Shown: positions 25,931 to 36,311, counted from the first letter of the stretch. The stretch is DNA of 64,000 nt from Salinimicrobium soli (GCF_048323655.1 NZ_JBLUWW010000003.1:558001-622000), one strand, 5' to 3'. Numbers and translations: made by a program. The notes: a model not told the origin generated them from the sequence alone.

Positions 25931-26018
25931 AAGAAGTAAAATAAACGCAGCCTGAATAAAATTACTCAATTCTCAAGATTGGAAGTGGTTTATTGAAACT
26001 GCGGAAAGATTATTTAAT

Positions 26019-26026
26019 TAACTTTG
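26019..26026 (+). promoter_or_regulatory. -7 element upstream of upp
   Basis: TAACTTTG matches the Bacteroidota TAnnTTTG element and lies 57 bases before the upp start. A TTG at 25993 is somewhat too far upstream for an ideal -33 box. Confidence 0.45.
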
Positions 26027-26083
26027 ATTTCCGATATTCATCCTGCCCCGAAAGTTCTTTAAGGGCCCGGAAAAATTCTAACT

Positions 26084-26743
26084 ATGCAAATTCACCACCT
26101 TTTAGAAAAGAGATCTATAGCCAATACTTTTGTCGCTCAATTGCGTGATCTCGAGATACAGAAAGATCGCATGCGGTTTCGTAAGAATATTGAAAGACTT
26201 GGAGAGATCCTGGCCTATGAAATGAGCCAGCATCTGATGTATGAGAAGAAAGACGTTGTAACTCCTTTAGGCACGGCTTCGCTGGAACTGCCAAAAGAAG
26301 ATGTGGTGATCTGTTCTATATTACGAGCCGGTCTGCCTTTGCATACCGGGCTCCTCAATTTTTTTGATGCTGCCGAGAACTCCTTTATTTCAGCATATCG
26401 TCATCACCCGAACAACGATGAGAACTTTGAGATCCTGGTCGAATATTTGGCTTCTCCTTCTTTAGAAGGAAAAACTCTCTTACTGGCAGATCCCATGCTT
26501 GCTACCGGAAGGTCTTTTGTGAATGTTATGAAAGCCCTGGAGACCATGGGAACACCTCGTGAAATTCATCTTGTAGCAATAATAGGCGCCCGTGAAGGCA
26601 TTGAATACGTCAAAGAATCTTTTCCTGAAAATTCCCATTTATGGATCGCCACCATTGATGAGAAACTCAATGACCGGGGTTATATTGTCCCGGGCCTTGG
26701 AGATGCCGGTGATCTTTGCTTCGGAACCAAGATGCAACACTAG
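26084..26743 (+). CDS. upp: Uracil phosphoribosyltransferase
   Basis: A 219-residue pyrimidine salvage enzyme that converts uracil and PRPP to UMP. The PRPP-binding loop is LLLADPMLATGRS, and the uracil-binding C-terminus reads YIVPGLGDAGDLCFGT, the hallmark of UPRTases. The N-terminal segment TFVAQLRD followed by RFRKNIERLGEILAYE is also typical. Its stop overlaps the convergent tamL stop by 4 bp. A TAACTTTG promoter element precedes it. Confidence 0.95.
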   Translation: MQIHHLLEKRSIANTFVAQLRDLEIQKDRMRFRKNIERLGEILAYEMSQHLMYEKKDVVTPLGTASLELPKEDVVICSILRAGLPLHTGLLNFFDAAENSFISAYRHHPNNDENFEILVEYLASPSLEGKTLLLADPMLATGRSFVNVMKALETMGTPREIHLVAIIGAREGIEYVKESFPENSHLWIATIDEKLNDRGYIVPGLGDAGDLCFGTKMQH

Positions 26744-29013
26744 AACGGATAACCGATCGCGAAATTAAGAACGGGATCTTTGTAGCGGAAGTCCCATCGG
26801 TCTCCTTCCGGAAGCCATGGGATCCTCACCGGTGCAGCGAGATCAAACCTGATCACAAAGCTCTGAATATCGATCCTCAATCCTGTCCCCACTCCTATTC
26901 CAAATTCTTTAAGGAAATCAGACCCGAATTTTCCGCCGGGAAGGCTGCTGTTCTCTTCGGTGTTCCAAACGTTACCCGCATCGGCAAAAACGGCCCCTTT
27001 TAAAAACTGGAAGATCGGGAACCGGTATTCCACATTGGCCTCCAGCCGAATGTTCCCCATCTGGTCATAGTAGGAAAAGGTGTCTCCTTCGGGATGATAG
27101 GTCCCGGGACCAAGGGATCTTATCCGGAAGGCGCGAACACTATAAGGGCCACCGGAAAAATACTGCCGGCTAAAGGGCATTACCTCTGAATTGCCGTAAG
27201 GAATTCCAATTCCTGCGAAAAGACGGGTGGCTATTTTTTGCTGAGGTGTGAGTTTATAATGATACCTGAAATCGGCGTCGATCTTAGCATACTGTGCGTA
27301 CTCGAGTCCGAGGAACGTCCTGGGACGCTCACCGCTGCTAAGCAGGTTGAGAAGGTTTCCTGCCAGATCGAGATTAGAGTTTAGGAAAAACTGGTGCCGC
27401 CTGCTTTCATCGATCATTCCGTTATAGGTAAAGGAATAAGTAAGGCCGGCAATAAATTGTTGTCGAAAACTGCTTTTTAAGAAAGGATTTTCTTCCAGAA
27501 CATCTTCAAATTGTTGGGTGGTATTGCTCAGCTTGACATAGTTCGCTGAAAAAGGACTAAACTCATGGGTAATAAACCTGTTCGCTTTCCAGATGTAACC
27601 AAAGCTTCCGGAAACAGAGAACAAGCTAAAAAGTCGGCTTCTATTCAGATATTCAAAGCCGAGGCTGATCTTGGTCTTGGGAATTGAGTATTTGAACCAA
27701 TCTTCGTTAATAGGGATAAGGGATAACATTCGCGGAAAGATAAGATCAGTATCCAAACCTAGTTGAGTACTGCTCGATCCGGACTGGTTGCCTCCGGAAA
27801 GTTGTTTTTCATATCCTACCCTCCCCGTTATGTTCAAAATTTCACCTCCATGGAACAAATTGCGGTTGGTGTAGGTCAATGCCAGGTGTGGACCGGCGAA
27901 ATTGTTCGATTTTGTCACCGCCTGCAGTTCAGCACGAATAGAGCGTTTGTTCAAAGGAGAAAGAAAAATATTGCCCTCTAAATATCCCAAACTGTCTGTG
28001 GCCAGGGAATCCAGTTCATCATAGCGGATATTGACAAATTTATAAGCACCCAAAGAGGTCAATCTTCGGCTGGTTTTTCCTGATTCTAACGGGTCGTAGA
28101 ACTTCCCTTCATCTATTAGAATAAAAGGATCAAGTTTATTCGGTTTAAAGAAAATCTCATTCTGAATGTAATTCTTTCCTTCATATCGAATAGTATCTCT
28201 TTTCAGGGTATCAGTTCCTACCACATAATTAGGATAGACATTTACATTTTTGATAATATAGGGTTTGATACCGGCTTCGGGAACTTCGTTCTTCAGACGC
28301 AGGAAAAGATCAAATTTTTTACGGTCATATTGATTCGTATCAGCCTCAAAAATGAGGAAATTTGAGCTGAAGTTATAATAACCTTTAGCCTTCAAAGCAT
28401 TATCAATTCGCTCCCTTTCGGCTTTCATCGCCGCAAGATTGAATGTCATACCTTTTTCCAGAAAAGTCTCCGGCAGCGTTTCTTTGATCTCTTTGTATAT
28501 ATGCAGGGAATCATTGTCCAACTGGTAGGTTTCCAGTAAATATGGTTCTTCGGGAAGCTGGGCTGTATAAGAAATACTCGCAGTCTTCTTCTTTTCATTC
28601 CGTTGAACAGAATGATCCACCCGACTATAGAAATACCCGCGGTTCTCTAACCTGTTCTTTAAAATATCCTCCGTTTGGAAAGGATCAGCATCTGAAAGGT
28701 AAACCGGTTCTTCGCCAATCTTCTTATTCAGGAATTTGTTCAGGAACCCCGGATTCTCCTTTTGAGCCTTATAATGGAAATAAAGACCAAAACGGGAGCC
28801 CAGGAATTTTTTGTTCGGTTCAGGACCAATGAGGCTTTCCAGTTGCGCCTTAAGGTCCTTTTTGTTAGCTATTTCATCTTTTGAACTCAACTCCAGGTCA
28901 GCACCGGTATAGAGAAATTTATCCTCAGGAATGAACTTTTGCACACTGCAGGCCTGAAACGCTATGAGCAGCAACGTGATTAAAAAGATTTGTATGGTTG
29001 GCTTTTTCAGCAT
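26740..29013 (-). CDS. tamL: TamL, outer-membrane BamA/TamA-family lipoprotein
   Basis: A 757-residue outer-membrane protein. The N-terminus is a lipoprotein signal (LLLIAFQAC, Cys22), followed by POTRA-like repeats (about 60-350, e.g. DILKNRLENRGYFYSRVDHS) and a 16-strand Omp85 barrel ending in FRYKDPVLNFAIGYPF with terminal Phe. Its barrel has the conserved lid-lock-like segment GGPYSVRAFR. In Bacteroidota the TamA partner of TamB is this lipid-anchored form, TamL. tamB lies directly upstream on the same strand (9-bp gap), so the two form an operon for envelope lipid or outer-membrane protein homeostasis. Confidence 0.9.
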   Translation of the reverse strand: MLKKPTIQIFLITLLLIAFQACSVQKFIPEDKFLYTGADLELSSKDEIANKKDLKAQLESLIGPEPNKKFLGSRFGLYFHYKAQKENPGFLNKFLNKKIGEEPVYLSDADPFQTEDILKNRLENRGYFYSRVDHSVQRNEKKKTASISYTAQLPEEPYLLETYQLDNDSLHIYKEIKETLPETFLEKGMTFNLAAMKAERERIDNALKAKGYYNFSSNFLIFEADTNQYDRKKFDLFLRLKNEVPEAGIKPYIIKNVNVYPNYVVGTDTLKRDTIRYEGKNYIQNEIFFKPNKLDPFILIDEGKFYDPLESGKTSRRLTSLGAYKFVNIRYDELDSLATDSLGYLEGNIFLSPLNKRSIRAELQAVTKSNNFAGPHLALTYTNRNLFHGGEILNITGRVGYEKQLSGGNQSGSSSTQLGLDTDLIFPRMLSLIPINEDWFKYSIPKTKISLGFEYLNRSRLFSLFSVSGSFGYIWKANRFITHEFSPFSANYVKLSNTTQQFEDVLEENPFLKSSFRQQFIAGLTYSFTYNGMIDESRRHQFFLNSNLDLAGNLLNLLSSGERPRTFLGLEYAQYAKIDADFRYHYKLTPQQKIATRLFAGIGIPYGNSEVMPFSRQYFSGGPYSVRAFRIRSLGPGTYHPEGDTFSYYDQMGNIRLEANVEYRFPIFQFLKGAVFADAGNVWNTEENSSLPGGKFGSDFLKEFGIGVGTGLRIDIQSFVIRFDLAAPVRIPWLPEGDRWDFRYKDPVLNFAIGYPF

Positions 29014-29022
29014 AAAGGCTGT

Positions 29023-32000
29023 TTAGTTTTTTTCTTCTGTTTTCTTCTTTTTCTCGTCCTGAACGATCTGGTCCCACAACTCATGGAATTTATTAAAGTC
29101 CTGGGTGAAGATCAGGGCGAGACCACTTATTATGATCTGTCCGTCTATTACATTTTCGAAGGTTTTTCTTCGGAAAGCTTTTAGTCGGAAACGACCGTTT
29201 TCCGTTAGTAAATACTCCAGACTGACATTTCCTATCACAGGACTGTTTTCGTCTACCTGACTGCTGCCCAGAAGGTCTACTTCGCTTCCTACACTTACAA
29301 TTAACCGGTCATCCAGCAAGGATTTTTGTGCAGTAATATCTAATTGTGTTCTTTGCTGCGGACTGGTACCTTGATAATCTGTATAGGAATCCAGACCAAA
29401 GTTGAGGTCAATTCCCGTTTCTCCCATCAGTTTGTCAGAAAAGATGTTCAGCTGATCAGATAGTGCTGCATTGAGATTGTCCCTTGCAAAAGCCAAAGTT
29501 CCTCCCGAAGCACCGTCACTTCCGGAATCGGGGAAAAACCTGTTTAGAACTAGAAGTGAAAACACCTGTTTGTTCAGTTCATTTTCCTGTAGATTTATTT
29601 GTTGAACCCTTCCGTAGACCTGTCCGCCGATTGCACCCTGTTCATCTTCGGGCATATCCAATCCAAAGGACAATTTAGGCTGTGCTATCTCCCCTCCTAT
29701 TTTCAAATAGACCAGGAAGGGCAATTCCTGTCTGAAGCGGTTTCGAACATCCATATCTGCACCCGTAAGCTGCGGAGCCATTAATGCCGAAGCAGAAGCT
29801 TCCACTTCATATACAGCTGTGATGTTAAGATCGGCATCCAAAGGGTCTCCTGCCCATACGATGCTACTACCTTTCATCAAGTTAAATTTCCGGGTAACCA
29901 GGTTGTACAGGGTCATTTCATAATGCCCGTCACTGATCTCGTATCGGCCAGACATGGTGGTGCGTCCGTTTGGGTAAATGTTATAAAGGATTTCTCCGCT
30001 TCCGGTTGCCTGAAAATTGTCGCCGGTCTCTTTGTCCAGGATAACTTTGAATGTGGAATTCTTTTCAATGTCTATATAAGAGTTCAGTTGAAACCCTGAA
30101 AAAGAGACTGTTTCTCCCTGTTGCTGATTTCTGGTCAAAATACGATCTGGGTTTTCCCGGTTCACAAAGATGACAACCCCCTCCCGTTCTTCAATTCCCA
30201 ATGTTGCTTCAGGAATAACATAGGTCATGCTGGTCCTTTCATCCACATTAAGATCCAGTTCTACCTGGGGCAGGTCTAGATTACCGGTAAGAGATCCGGT
30301 CGCATCAAATACTGCAGTTCCGTAGAAAAGGTCATTATCTTCTTCTGTTGAATTAAGGGCTGTGAAATTCTCGGTTCTAAAACTAAGATCGAATTCAGGA
30401 TTTGTGATATTCTCTGTAAGAAGGGAGCCGTCTATAAAAAGGGAATTTCCATTCATATCTTTTATCTCAAAATCATCAAGATAAAAACCTTTATTATCTA
30501 GCCTGAGAGTTTCATCGGGCAGTGTGAACGGAGCGTTGAGAGTAGCGACGGTGAATTGAGCCTGCTTGAATTGCAGTTGACCTTCGTATACAGGTTCGGC
30601 AGTGGTCCCGGTCACGTCAATATTGCCGGTAAAATACCCGTCGACATTCCTGATTGCTTCCTGAGAAAAACCCTGCAACACTTCCATTGAGATCCTATTG
30701 AGGTCGAGCTCGAGATCCAGGTTGGCCGCCTCGGTATCCGCGATGTATGACCCGGTAAGATCCAAATCTGCATTGCCGTCCTTTATGGCAAGATCTAAAT
30801 TATACCGGTCACGGCCAATGGCTTCGGCATCTATGGTAAGGTATCCCAGCGGTACATCCATGACGGCAAAATTGCGCACATTGAGATCTGCCAACAAACC
30901 GGTACTTCCAAAAGGCTCCTCGACAATAAAATTTCCATTCATTTGCCCTGAGGCCAGCACATTTTCCGGATTAAAATAAGAAAGCAGGGCAGCCAGGGTG
31001 AAATTCTCAAAATGCATCCCGATATGTTCTTTTTGAACCCCGTCAATATCGTTGCCTATTCGGAGTAATTGCTCATTACGGCTGAGCCTGAAATTATTGA
31101 ACGTCCAGGAATCATCGGCAATTAGAATTTCATTTTCGGGATCAATTGTCCAGTCATTAGAATTCAGAACAAAATCTTCCGGAAATATATGATACCTTAA
31201 AATGTCATTTTTGCGGGTTATTTCAGAAAGAGTATGTACCAGCTGATCATCTTCATAGTTGGAGGTAAAATCAAGTCTCAGAATTTCATTTTTGAGATCC
31301 CCTTTTAGGATGGTCTCTCTAATGGCCAAAGGTCCCGCGTCCAGCTTTTCCAATCCAAAATGGAAACTTAGTTGGTCCCGGTCACTGTCCACGTTGAAAC
31401 GCAAACTGTCAACTTCAATTCCCATATACTGAATGTAAGGCAGGTTGATATTTCCGGTAAGGCTGCGTTTATTCTCATTGAAATCAACGGCAACATGAAT
31501 AGTATCCATCTCCTCCAGCTGCGGTAAGAGTACCTGTTCCATAATGGGAGCCGGACTTATTTGCGCGGTCAATTGAAGGTTTACCGGATCTATGATAGTG
31601 TCTCTTGCTACCGGATCTGAAAAATAGCGGTCAAAGTGTCTTGTCAAAGCAGCCGTGAATTCGTTAGGATCAGAATTAGAATTGAGCCGCAGGTGCACCA
31701 TCCGGTTATCTATTCCCAATGAAGTAGTGTCTGGGCGCACATGAGCTTTCAATTCTACCTCTCCCAGCAAATATGATTCATTGAGGTAAACAGCCACTCC
31801 ATCAGTAATATTGGCAGTAACATCATAACTTTCAGCATTTCCTTCAAAATTAGCACGTAAATCGAGCGCAGTGTTTATAGGTCTGGGAGAAAGTCCCAAT
31901 GCCTTGAGATCAGCTCCAATAAGGTTAAGTCGAACAGCAGCTTTTGGAGAAACAGAATCCAATTCAACAAAACTCTCCAGTTTCATATTTAAATTCTCAT

Positions 32001-34026
32001 CCTTGTAGTCGACATTGGCAAATCCTTCTCCGTTTTCAATTTCCCCATACAAGGCGATGTCCTCGAACTGGTAATTATTATAGGACAAGCTGGTGATGGT
32101 GCCGTCCACTACTGCATCTAAAGTGTTAATGTCGTCTCCTTTTCCCGAAGCGGACATATTTAGGCTTACCGCTCCCAATTGCGGATTGTCCAAAAGTTGA
32201 CCCAGTTCAAGTTTAGTAGCGGTGATGTCTGCATTGAAAGCCATTCCCGGAGCGGTAACAAAACGACCGTCAATGGCCAAAGCTCCTGCGGAAGAATTTA
32301 AAGTAGCATCAATAGTTATGTCTTCAGGAGAACCCTTGAAGCTTCCCGCCAGGGTCAGTTCCTGCGGAAGTTTGATTCCCAGGTCTTCTTCTTTTATAAA
32401 CTGCTGAAGGTCTTTCTTAGTTGAACTCATTCTGAAAGCGGGGAAGTCAAACTGAAGATCATCCGGTTCCATTGCGTTGAGAATGGTGCCCTGAGCAGCC
32501 AGACTTGTTTCTGCACCCCAGTTTATTTGGGTGTTAGAGATCTTAACAGCCGAAAGTTTTCCTTCAGCATGTAACTGTCCTGCCAGTTTCTTTTTGCTGA
32601 GTGCAACTATATATTGATTTTCCCTGAGTTGAGGTTGGAAAAGAAATGCATCTCCCACGTCCAGACTAAAATCAGGAAGATCTACCTCAACAACAGCATT
32701 TTCCGGAGTTTCTAAAAATTGAGAAAAAGAGGAATAATCCAGTTGCAGCTTTCCAGCCAACCTGTTTTCGTTCAGTTGAATTCCAAGATCAGTGACTTTC
32801 AACTGTTGATTGGTAAGACTAAGATCAAAAGTTGTTTCTGCCAACTCAAGACCCGATTTCTCCCTGAAGTTAAATTCCTCCACATGAAGTTCGGCGTTCT
32901 TTGGCTGATAGAAAATGTCATGAGCCTTAAGTGTGAGATCATTAAAGGCAAGTGCGGTAGGTTCAAAAATGCCTTCTTGGGGAACTTTCTCTCCGGTGAA
33001 GAAGTTTATACGGTTATTAATAAGTGAGATCTCATCCACTTTCATCTTCCATTCAGGCCACTCAAAACCGGTGGACGCCACTGCTGTGGAGTCTTTGTTG
33101 TCATTGGATGATGTTTCAGAAGTCTTCACCAGGATTTCCGAACTTCTTAATCCCAACATGGCAACGTGGATCTCCTGGTTGGCCAGATCGGCTTGCGGAA
33201 GTTGGAGGAGAAAATCATCCAGATAGAGATCAGTGAGTAATCCGTCAGGAACAGAATGGTAATTAGCGACCACGTCATCTATTCTAAGGTTCTCTACAGA
33301 AAGGAAAGGAGCAGGTGTTTCTTCGGAAGGAGGTTGTTCCGGAAATGCTTTGGTTTGCAAATAGCTGAACCTGGTGTTTTCCAGGGTGGCATCACCTATT
33401 TTAAAGACCATACTGTCCATGTCGAATTCCTGCATCTCAACTTGCAGAGTACCTAATTTGAATTTGGCATCGATCCCTGAGACCTTATCATCATAATTGA
33501 CCCTGAAATCTTTAAGATCTAGATCACCAAGAGTAAAGGCCATGGCCGAAGCTGTGGTATCTGTAGCGGTTGTAGCCGTGGTATCTGCAGGAGCGAAAAT
33601 ATCCATCAGGAATTGGTAGTTGTAACCTTGAAGAGAATCCTGCCTGCTAATATTGGCCACTACTCCACTCCATTCAAGATTATCAATTGAAATTCCTTCT
33701 CCCCGAAGGATGGGAAGTAATGGGATATCAGCTTCCAAATCTTTTGAGTAAACCAAAGTGTCTCCTTTTTTATCTTCCAGGTAGACACCCTGTAAGCTGA
33801 TATCTCCCGAAAAAGTAATAAATAGCTTATCGATCTGAACTTCAGTATTGGTCTTGTCAGATATATAAGATATTAATTGATCGGTAATAATTCCCTGGCC
33901 CCAGGGACTGCGGATAAAGAGCAACAGCAAGAGAATAAAGATGAAAATACCGAGTAGGATCTTTCCAAAAAGTTTTAACCCGGAGCTTTTCTTTTTCTTT
34001 TCCTTTTTCTTCTTTTCTTCTTTCAA
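29023..34026 (-). CDS. tamB: TamB, inter-membrane AsmA-like translocation/assembly protein
   Basis: A 1667-residue protein. After a Lys-rich start comes one TM helix (about residues 19-43, LFGKILLGIFIFILLLLLFI) that anchors it in the inner membrane. The rest is a very long series of short beta strands, as expected of the taco-shaped hydrophobic groove of TamB/AsmA-like lipid carriers. The C-terminal DUF490 domain is recognisable (about 1250-1650: ILYNIYPNGRTTMSGRYEIS, then GPQLTGADMDVRN-type strands and LLGSSQVDENSPVIGNVSLE). It ends in a KKKTEEKN tail. It is cotranscribed with tamL downstream. It would bridge the membranes and move phospholipids or help outer-membrane assembly. Confidence 0.9.
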   Translation of the reverse strand: MKEEKKKKEKKKKSSGLKLFGKILLGIFIFILLLLLFIRSPWGQGIITDQLISYISDKTNTEVQIDKLFITFSGDISLQGVYLEDKKGDTLVYSKDLEADIPLLPILRGEGISIDNLEWSGVVANISRQDSLQGYNYQFLMDIFAPADTTATTATDTTASAMAFTLGDLDLKDFRVNYDDKVSGIDAKFKLGTLQVEMQEFDMDSMVFKIGDATLENTRFSYLQTKAFPEQPPSEETPAPFLSVENLRIDDVVANYHSVPDGLLTDLYLDDFLLQLPQADLANQEIHVAMLGLRSSEILVKTSETSSNDNKDSTAVASTGFEWPEWKMKVDEISLINNRINFFTGEKVPQEGIFEPTALAFNDLTLKAHDIFYQPKNAELHVEEFNFREKSGLELAETTFDLSLTNQQLKVTDLGIQLNENRLAGKLQLDYSSFSQFLETPENAVVEVDLPDFSLDVGDAFLFQPQLRENQYIVALSKKKLAGQLHAEGKLSAVKISNTQINWGAETSLAAQGTILNAMEPDDLQFDFPAFRMSSTKKDLQQFIKEEDLGIKLPQELTLAGSFKGSPEDITIDATLNSSAGALAIDGRFVTAPGMAFNADITATKLELGQLLDNPQLGAVSLNMSASGKGDDINTLDAVVDGTITSLSYNNYQFEDIALYGEIENGEGFANVDYKDENLNMKLESFVELDSVSPKAAVRLNLIGADLKALGLSPRPINTALDLRANFEGNAESYDVTANITDGVAVYLNESYLLGEVELKAHVRPDTTSLGIDNRMVHLRLNSNSDPNEFTAALTRHFDRYFSDPVARDTIIDPVNLQLTAQISPAPIMEQVLLPQLEEMDTIHVAVDFNENKRSLTGNINLPYIQYMGIEVDSLRFNVDSDRDQLSFHFGLEKLDAGPLAIRETILKGDLKNEILRLDFTSNYEDDQLVHTLSEITRKNDILRYHIFPEDFVLNSNDWTIDPENEILIADDSWTFNNFRLSRNEQLLRIGNDIDGVQKEHIGMHFENFTLAALLSYFNPENVLASGQMNGNFIVEEPFGSTGLLADLNVRNFAVMDVPLGYLTIDAEAIGRDRYNLDLAIKDGNADLDLTGSYIADTEAANLDLELDLNRISMEVLQGFSQEAIRNVDGYFTGNIDVTGTTAEPVYEGQLQFKQAQFTVATLNAPFTLPDETLRLDNKGFYLDDFEIKDMNGNSLFIDGSLLTENITNPEFDLSFRTENFTALNSTEEDNDLFYGTAVFDATGSLTGNLDLPQVELDLNVDERTSMTYVIPEATLGIEEREGVVIFVNRENPDRILTRNQQQGETVSFSGFQLNSYIDIEKNSTFKVILDKETGDNFQATGSGEILYNIYPNGRTTMSGRYEISDGHYEMTLYNLVTRKFNLMKGSSIVWAGDPLDADLNITAVYEVEASASALMAPQLTGADMDVRNRFRQELPFLVYLKIGGEIAQPKLSFGLDMPEDEQGAIGGQVYGRVQQINLQENELNKQVFSLLVLNRFFPDSGSDGASGGTLAFARDNLNAALSDQLNIFSDKLMGETGIDLNFGLDSYTDYQGTSPQQRTQLDITAQKSLLDDRLIVSVGSEVDLLGSSQVDENSPVIGNVSLEYLLTENGRFRLKAFRRKTFENVIDGQIIISGLALIFTQDFNKFHELWDQIVQDEKKKKTEEKN

Positions 34027-34338
34027 TGGTATAGGGCGATTCTTTGATCTTTAAATTTACTTTATATGAAGCAGAACAAGGAAGAATTGAGAAAAAATTG
34101 TTAAAATTCGCTTTTTGGATTCCTGAAGATTACTGCCCCACTTTTCCAAAAAAGATAGAAATATTCCCAGAAGCAGCCATTCAATTAGGAATAATTTAGC
34201 ACTTGCAGGGTTTGAGTGGTAATCTTTAGTTAAATGAAAGAGCATCTAAAAAGCAACTATATAATTTGTGCCACATTAATGCGTTTTAATGCCCGTAACC
34301 CAAATTTAATAATGAATCTAAATTTTAAAATGAGACCT

Positions 34339-35169
34339 ATGAAACGATTTCTTACCGTCACAGTGCTTACTGCAGGCGTATTGACTTCTTGTGTATCCAA
34401 AAAGAAATATGTGGAGCTGGAAGAAAATTACAATGACACCCGCAGTAGCCTACAGAAGACACAGGTAGAAAAGGAAGAACTGGAAGAAAAGCTGAACGCT
34501 ATAGAATCCAGGGTGGCAGATTACAATGCTAAGATCAATTCTCTAAAAGATGAGAATGATCAAAAACTGGAGTTGAATGAGCTAACAGCTATGTCAAACC
34601 AGAATAAGGAGAAAATGCGAGAAACTCTTCGAAGAGTTGATCCTGCCGCATTGGCCGAAGCCAAAACTCTGGAGGATTCTATTAATCTTGCAGTTTCTTA
34701 CAACCTTGAAAATAAGATAAGCAGCGGAGCTTCAGACGATGTTGATATCACTATTGATAAAACAGTGGTAATGATCAATGTTTCAGATAAACTTTTATTC
34801 CGCAGTGGTAGCCACCGTGTTAGCAGAGATGCTTATCCCCTATTGGAAAAACTTGCTGAGGTGATCAATTCGGAACCGAGTATGGAGGTAATGGTCGAAG
34901 GACATACCGATTCTCAAACAATGGTTGAGAACTCGTACCTGGTAGATAACTGGGATCTTAGTGTAAGACGTGCAACTGCTATCGTACGACTTCTTCAGGA
35001 CCGATTCGATGTTGCTCCTGAAAAACTTATTGCCGCAGGACGCAGTAGTTTTAAACCATTAGTGGATAATGATACTGCAGAAAATCGTGCTAAGAACAGA
35101 AGGACCAGAATTGTAATCATTCCAAATCTGGATAAATTCCTGGCGCTGTTAGAAGCAGATGATCAATAG
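34339..35169 (+). CDS. OmpA-family lipoprotein (Pal-like peptidoglycan-binding)
   Basis: A 276-residue protein with a lipoprotein signal (MKRFLTVTVLTAGVLTSC, Cys18), a coiled-coil region (about residues 25-100, YVELEENYNDTRSSLQ onward), and a C-terminal OmpA domain (about 150-270) with VEGHTDSQ and ENRAKNRRTRIVI, the peptidoglycan-binding signature. It should tether the outer membrane to the cell wall. The frame is open from 34234, and ATG at 34330 is another possibility; 34339 gives the best signal peptide. It is divergent from tamB and ended by a terminator. Confidence 0.88.
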   Translation: MKRFLTVTVLTAGVLTSCVSKKKYVELEENYNDTRSSLQKTQVEKEELEEKLNAIESRVADYNAKINSLKDENDQKLELNELTAMSNQNKEKMRETLRRVDPAALAEAKTLEDSINLAVSYNLENKISSGASDDVDITIDKTVVMINVSDKLLFRSGSHRVSRDAYPLLEKLAEVINSEPSMEVMVEGHTDSQTMVENSYLVDNWDLSVRRATAIVRLLQDRFDVAPEKLIAAGRSSFKPLVDNDTAENRAKNRRTRIVIIPNLDKFLALLEADDQ

Positions 35170-35186
35170 GAATAATAGATGAAAAG

Positions 35187-35217
35187 AAAAGGCTACCTGT
35201 GAGGTAGCCTTTTTTTA
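35187..35217. terminator. Terminator between OmpA-like and DoxX genes
   Basis: GGCTACC (35191-35197) and GGTAGCC (35203-35209) form a stem with loop TGTGA, flanked by an A-run and a T7 run, so it can act on both strands. Confidence 0.87.
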
Positions 35218-35640
35218 TGCATTTTTCTTTCTTTTCAACCAGTAAAAATCCAGCGCATATTTTCCGGCACCGGTTATTAAAATGACCAGGTAAATAAGAA
35301 AGTAGATAGCCGGTAATTCCTTGGCATTGAAACTGTCGGCAGCATGGATCAAAAAAAATGCTGTTGCCATGGTAGCCATAAGAGGCAGTACAGCTAACCG
35401 GGTACCGAGGCCGAGCATTACCAGGATGGAGCAAATGAATTCAGCAAGAACAGCCAAGGTTAGCGTAAGGGCAGGCCCAAAGCCGAAAGGATCAGCGAAT
35501 TGGATGGGTTCGTCACCGAAGAGTTTGATCAGTTTGGGAAATCCGTGGGTAAGCATCAGCATCCCTACACCTAACCGGAGCACTAAAAGAGCTGCATCAA
35601 TGTTGCGGAGTTCGAAGTTGGTAGCGTAATTTTTGTTCAT
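35215..35640 (-). CDS. DoxX-family membrane protein
   Basis: A 141-residue protein with four TM helices. The DoxX/DoxD pattern is visible: ALLVLRLGVGMLMLTHGFPKL, then FGFGPALTLTLAVLAEFICSILVMLGLGTRLAVLPL. Family members are linked to thiol or redox processes and terminal oxidases, but most have no assigned function. It is monocistronic and ends within the shared terminator. Confidence 0.87.
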   Translation of the reverse strand: MNKNYATNFELRNIDAALLVLRLGVGMLMLTHGFPKLIKLFGDEPIQFADPFGFGPALTLTLAVLAEFICSILVMLGLGTRLAVLPLMATMATAFFLIHAADSFNAKELPAIYFLIYLVILITGAGKYALDFYWLKRKKNA

Positions 35641-35819
35641 AATTGAAATTTTGTAATTAAATATACATATAAATTCTTACCAAATTCGGTTTACTGTGAT
35701 TGGTAACCTCCTTAAACTACAACGTTTTCGAAGGGAGCAATGTGTATTTCATCGATTTTTATAGTACTTTATCGATGAATTGAAGAATTTTTTTATCTTC
35801 AACTTTAGTTACGAGCCAG

Positions 35820-36311
35820 ATGAAAAACATTATTCTACTTCTTTTTTTATTCTTTGGTTGTTTAGTGGCCAGATCTCAGGCTACAGCAACTTTTACGGCT
35901 TCGGCAACCATTATTGAACCCATCGGGATCTCTACCACTTCCAATATGAGTTTTGCTCATCTCGAGGCCGGCTCCGGGGGGTCGGTAATTCTTTCTCCGG
36001 AAGATCAACGCTTCACAACAGGAGACGTTCATCTGGCTGCAGGAGGTGAAGTTTCAGCGGCAGCCTTTGAAGTTACGGGACAGCAGGGATTTTCCTTTAG
36101 TATCAGTTTACCGGAACAGGACTTTATTTTGAGCAACGGAAGCGATCAATTGATCCTGAAGAATTTCACCTCCAATCTTCAGGAAAAAGGATTTCTCCCG
36201 GGTGGAGTAGCACAAGTAAAAGTGGGTGCTACTTTGGAGGTCAAAGGAAGGCAGCTTCCTGGGAATTACACTAGTCAGGCCCCCATGGCGGTCACCGTCA
36301 ACTACAACTGA
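35820..36311 (+). CDS. DUF4402 protein 1, putative fibre subunit
   Basis: A 163-residue secreted protein: signal peptide (residues 1-20, ending VARSQA), then a beta-sandwich domain. The N-terminal hydrophobic strand is ATFTASATIIEPIGIS, and the C-terminus reads VGATLEVKGRQLPGNY...VTVNYN, with Tyr next to last. That end resembles the penultimate-Tyr C-terminal strand of SCPU-type (spore coat U) pilins of archaic chaperone-usher systems. It opens a run of four DUF4402 genes linked to a PapD-like chaperone and an usher-like protein. I infer a fibre or coat subunit. Confidence 0.75.
   Translation: MKNIILLLFLFFGCLVARSQATATFTASATIIEPIGISTTSNMSFAHLEAGSGGSVILSPEDQRFTTGDVHLAAGGEVSAAAFEVTGQQGFSFSISLPEQDFILSNGSDQLILKNFTSNLQEKGFLPGGVAQVKVGATLEVKGRQLPGNYTSQAPMAVTVNYN

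Noticed and set aside
29484..33456. Plus-strand open frames opposite tamB
   Set aside because: The coding strand is clearly the minus strand with a continuous 1667-residue protein; the plus-strand frames are short, lack family resemblance and are expected by chance.
34234..34338. N-terminal extension of the OmpA-like lipoprotein
   Set aside because: It would bury a normal lipoprotein signal (MKRFLT...TSC) inside the protein; the shorter start is better.
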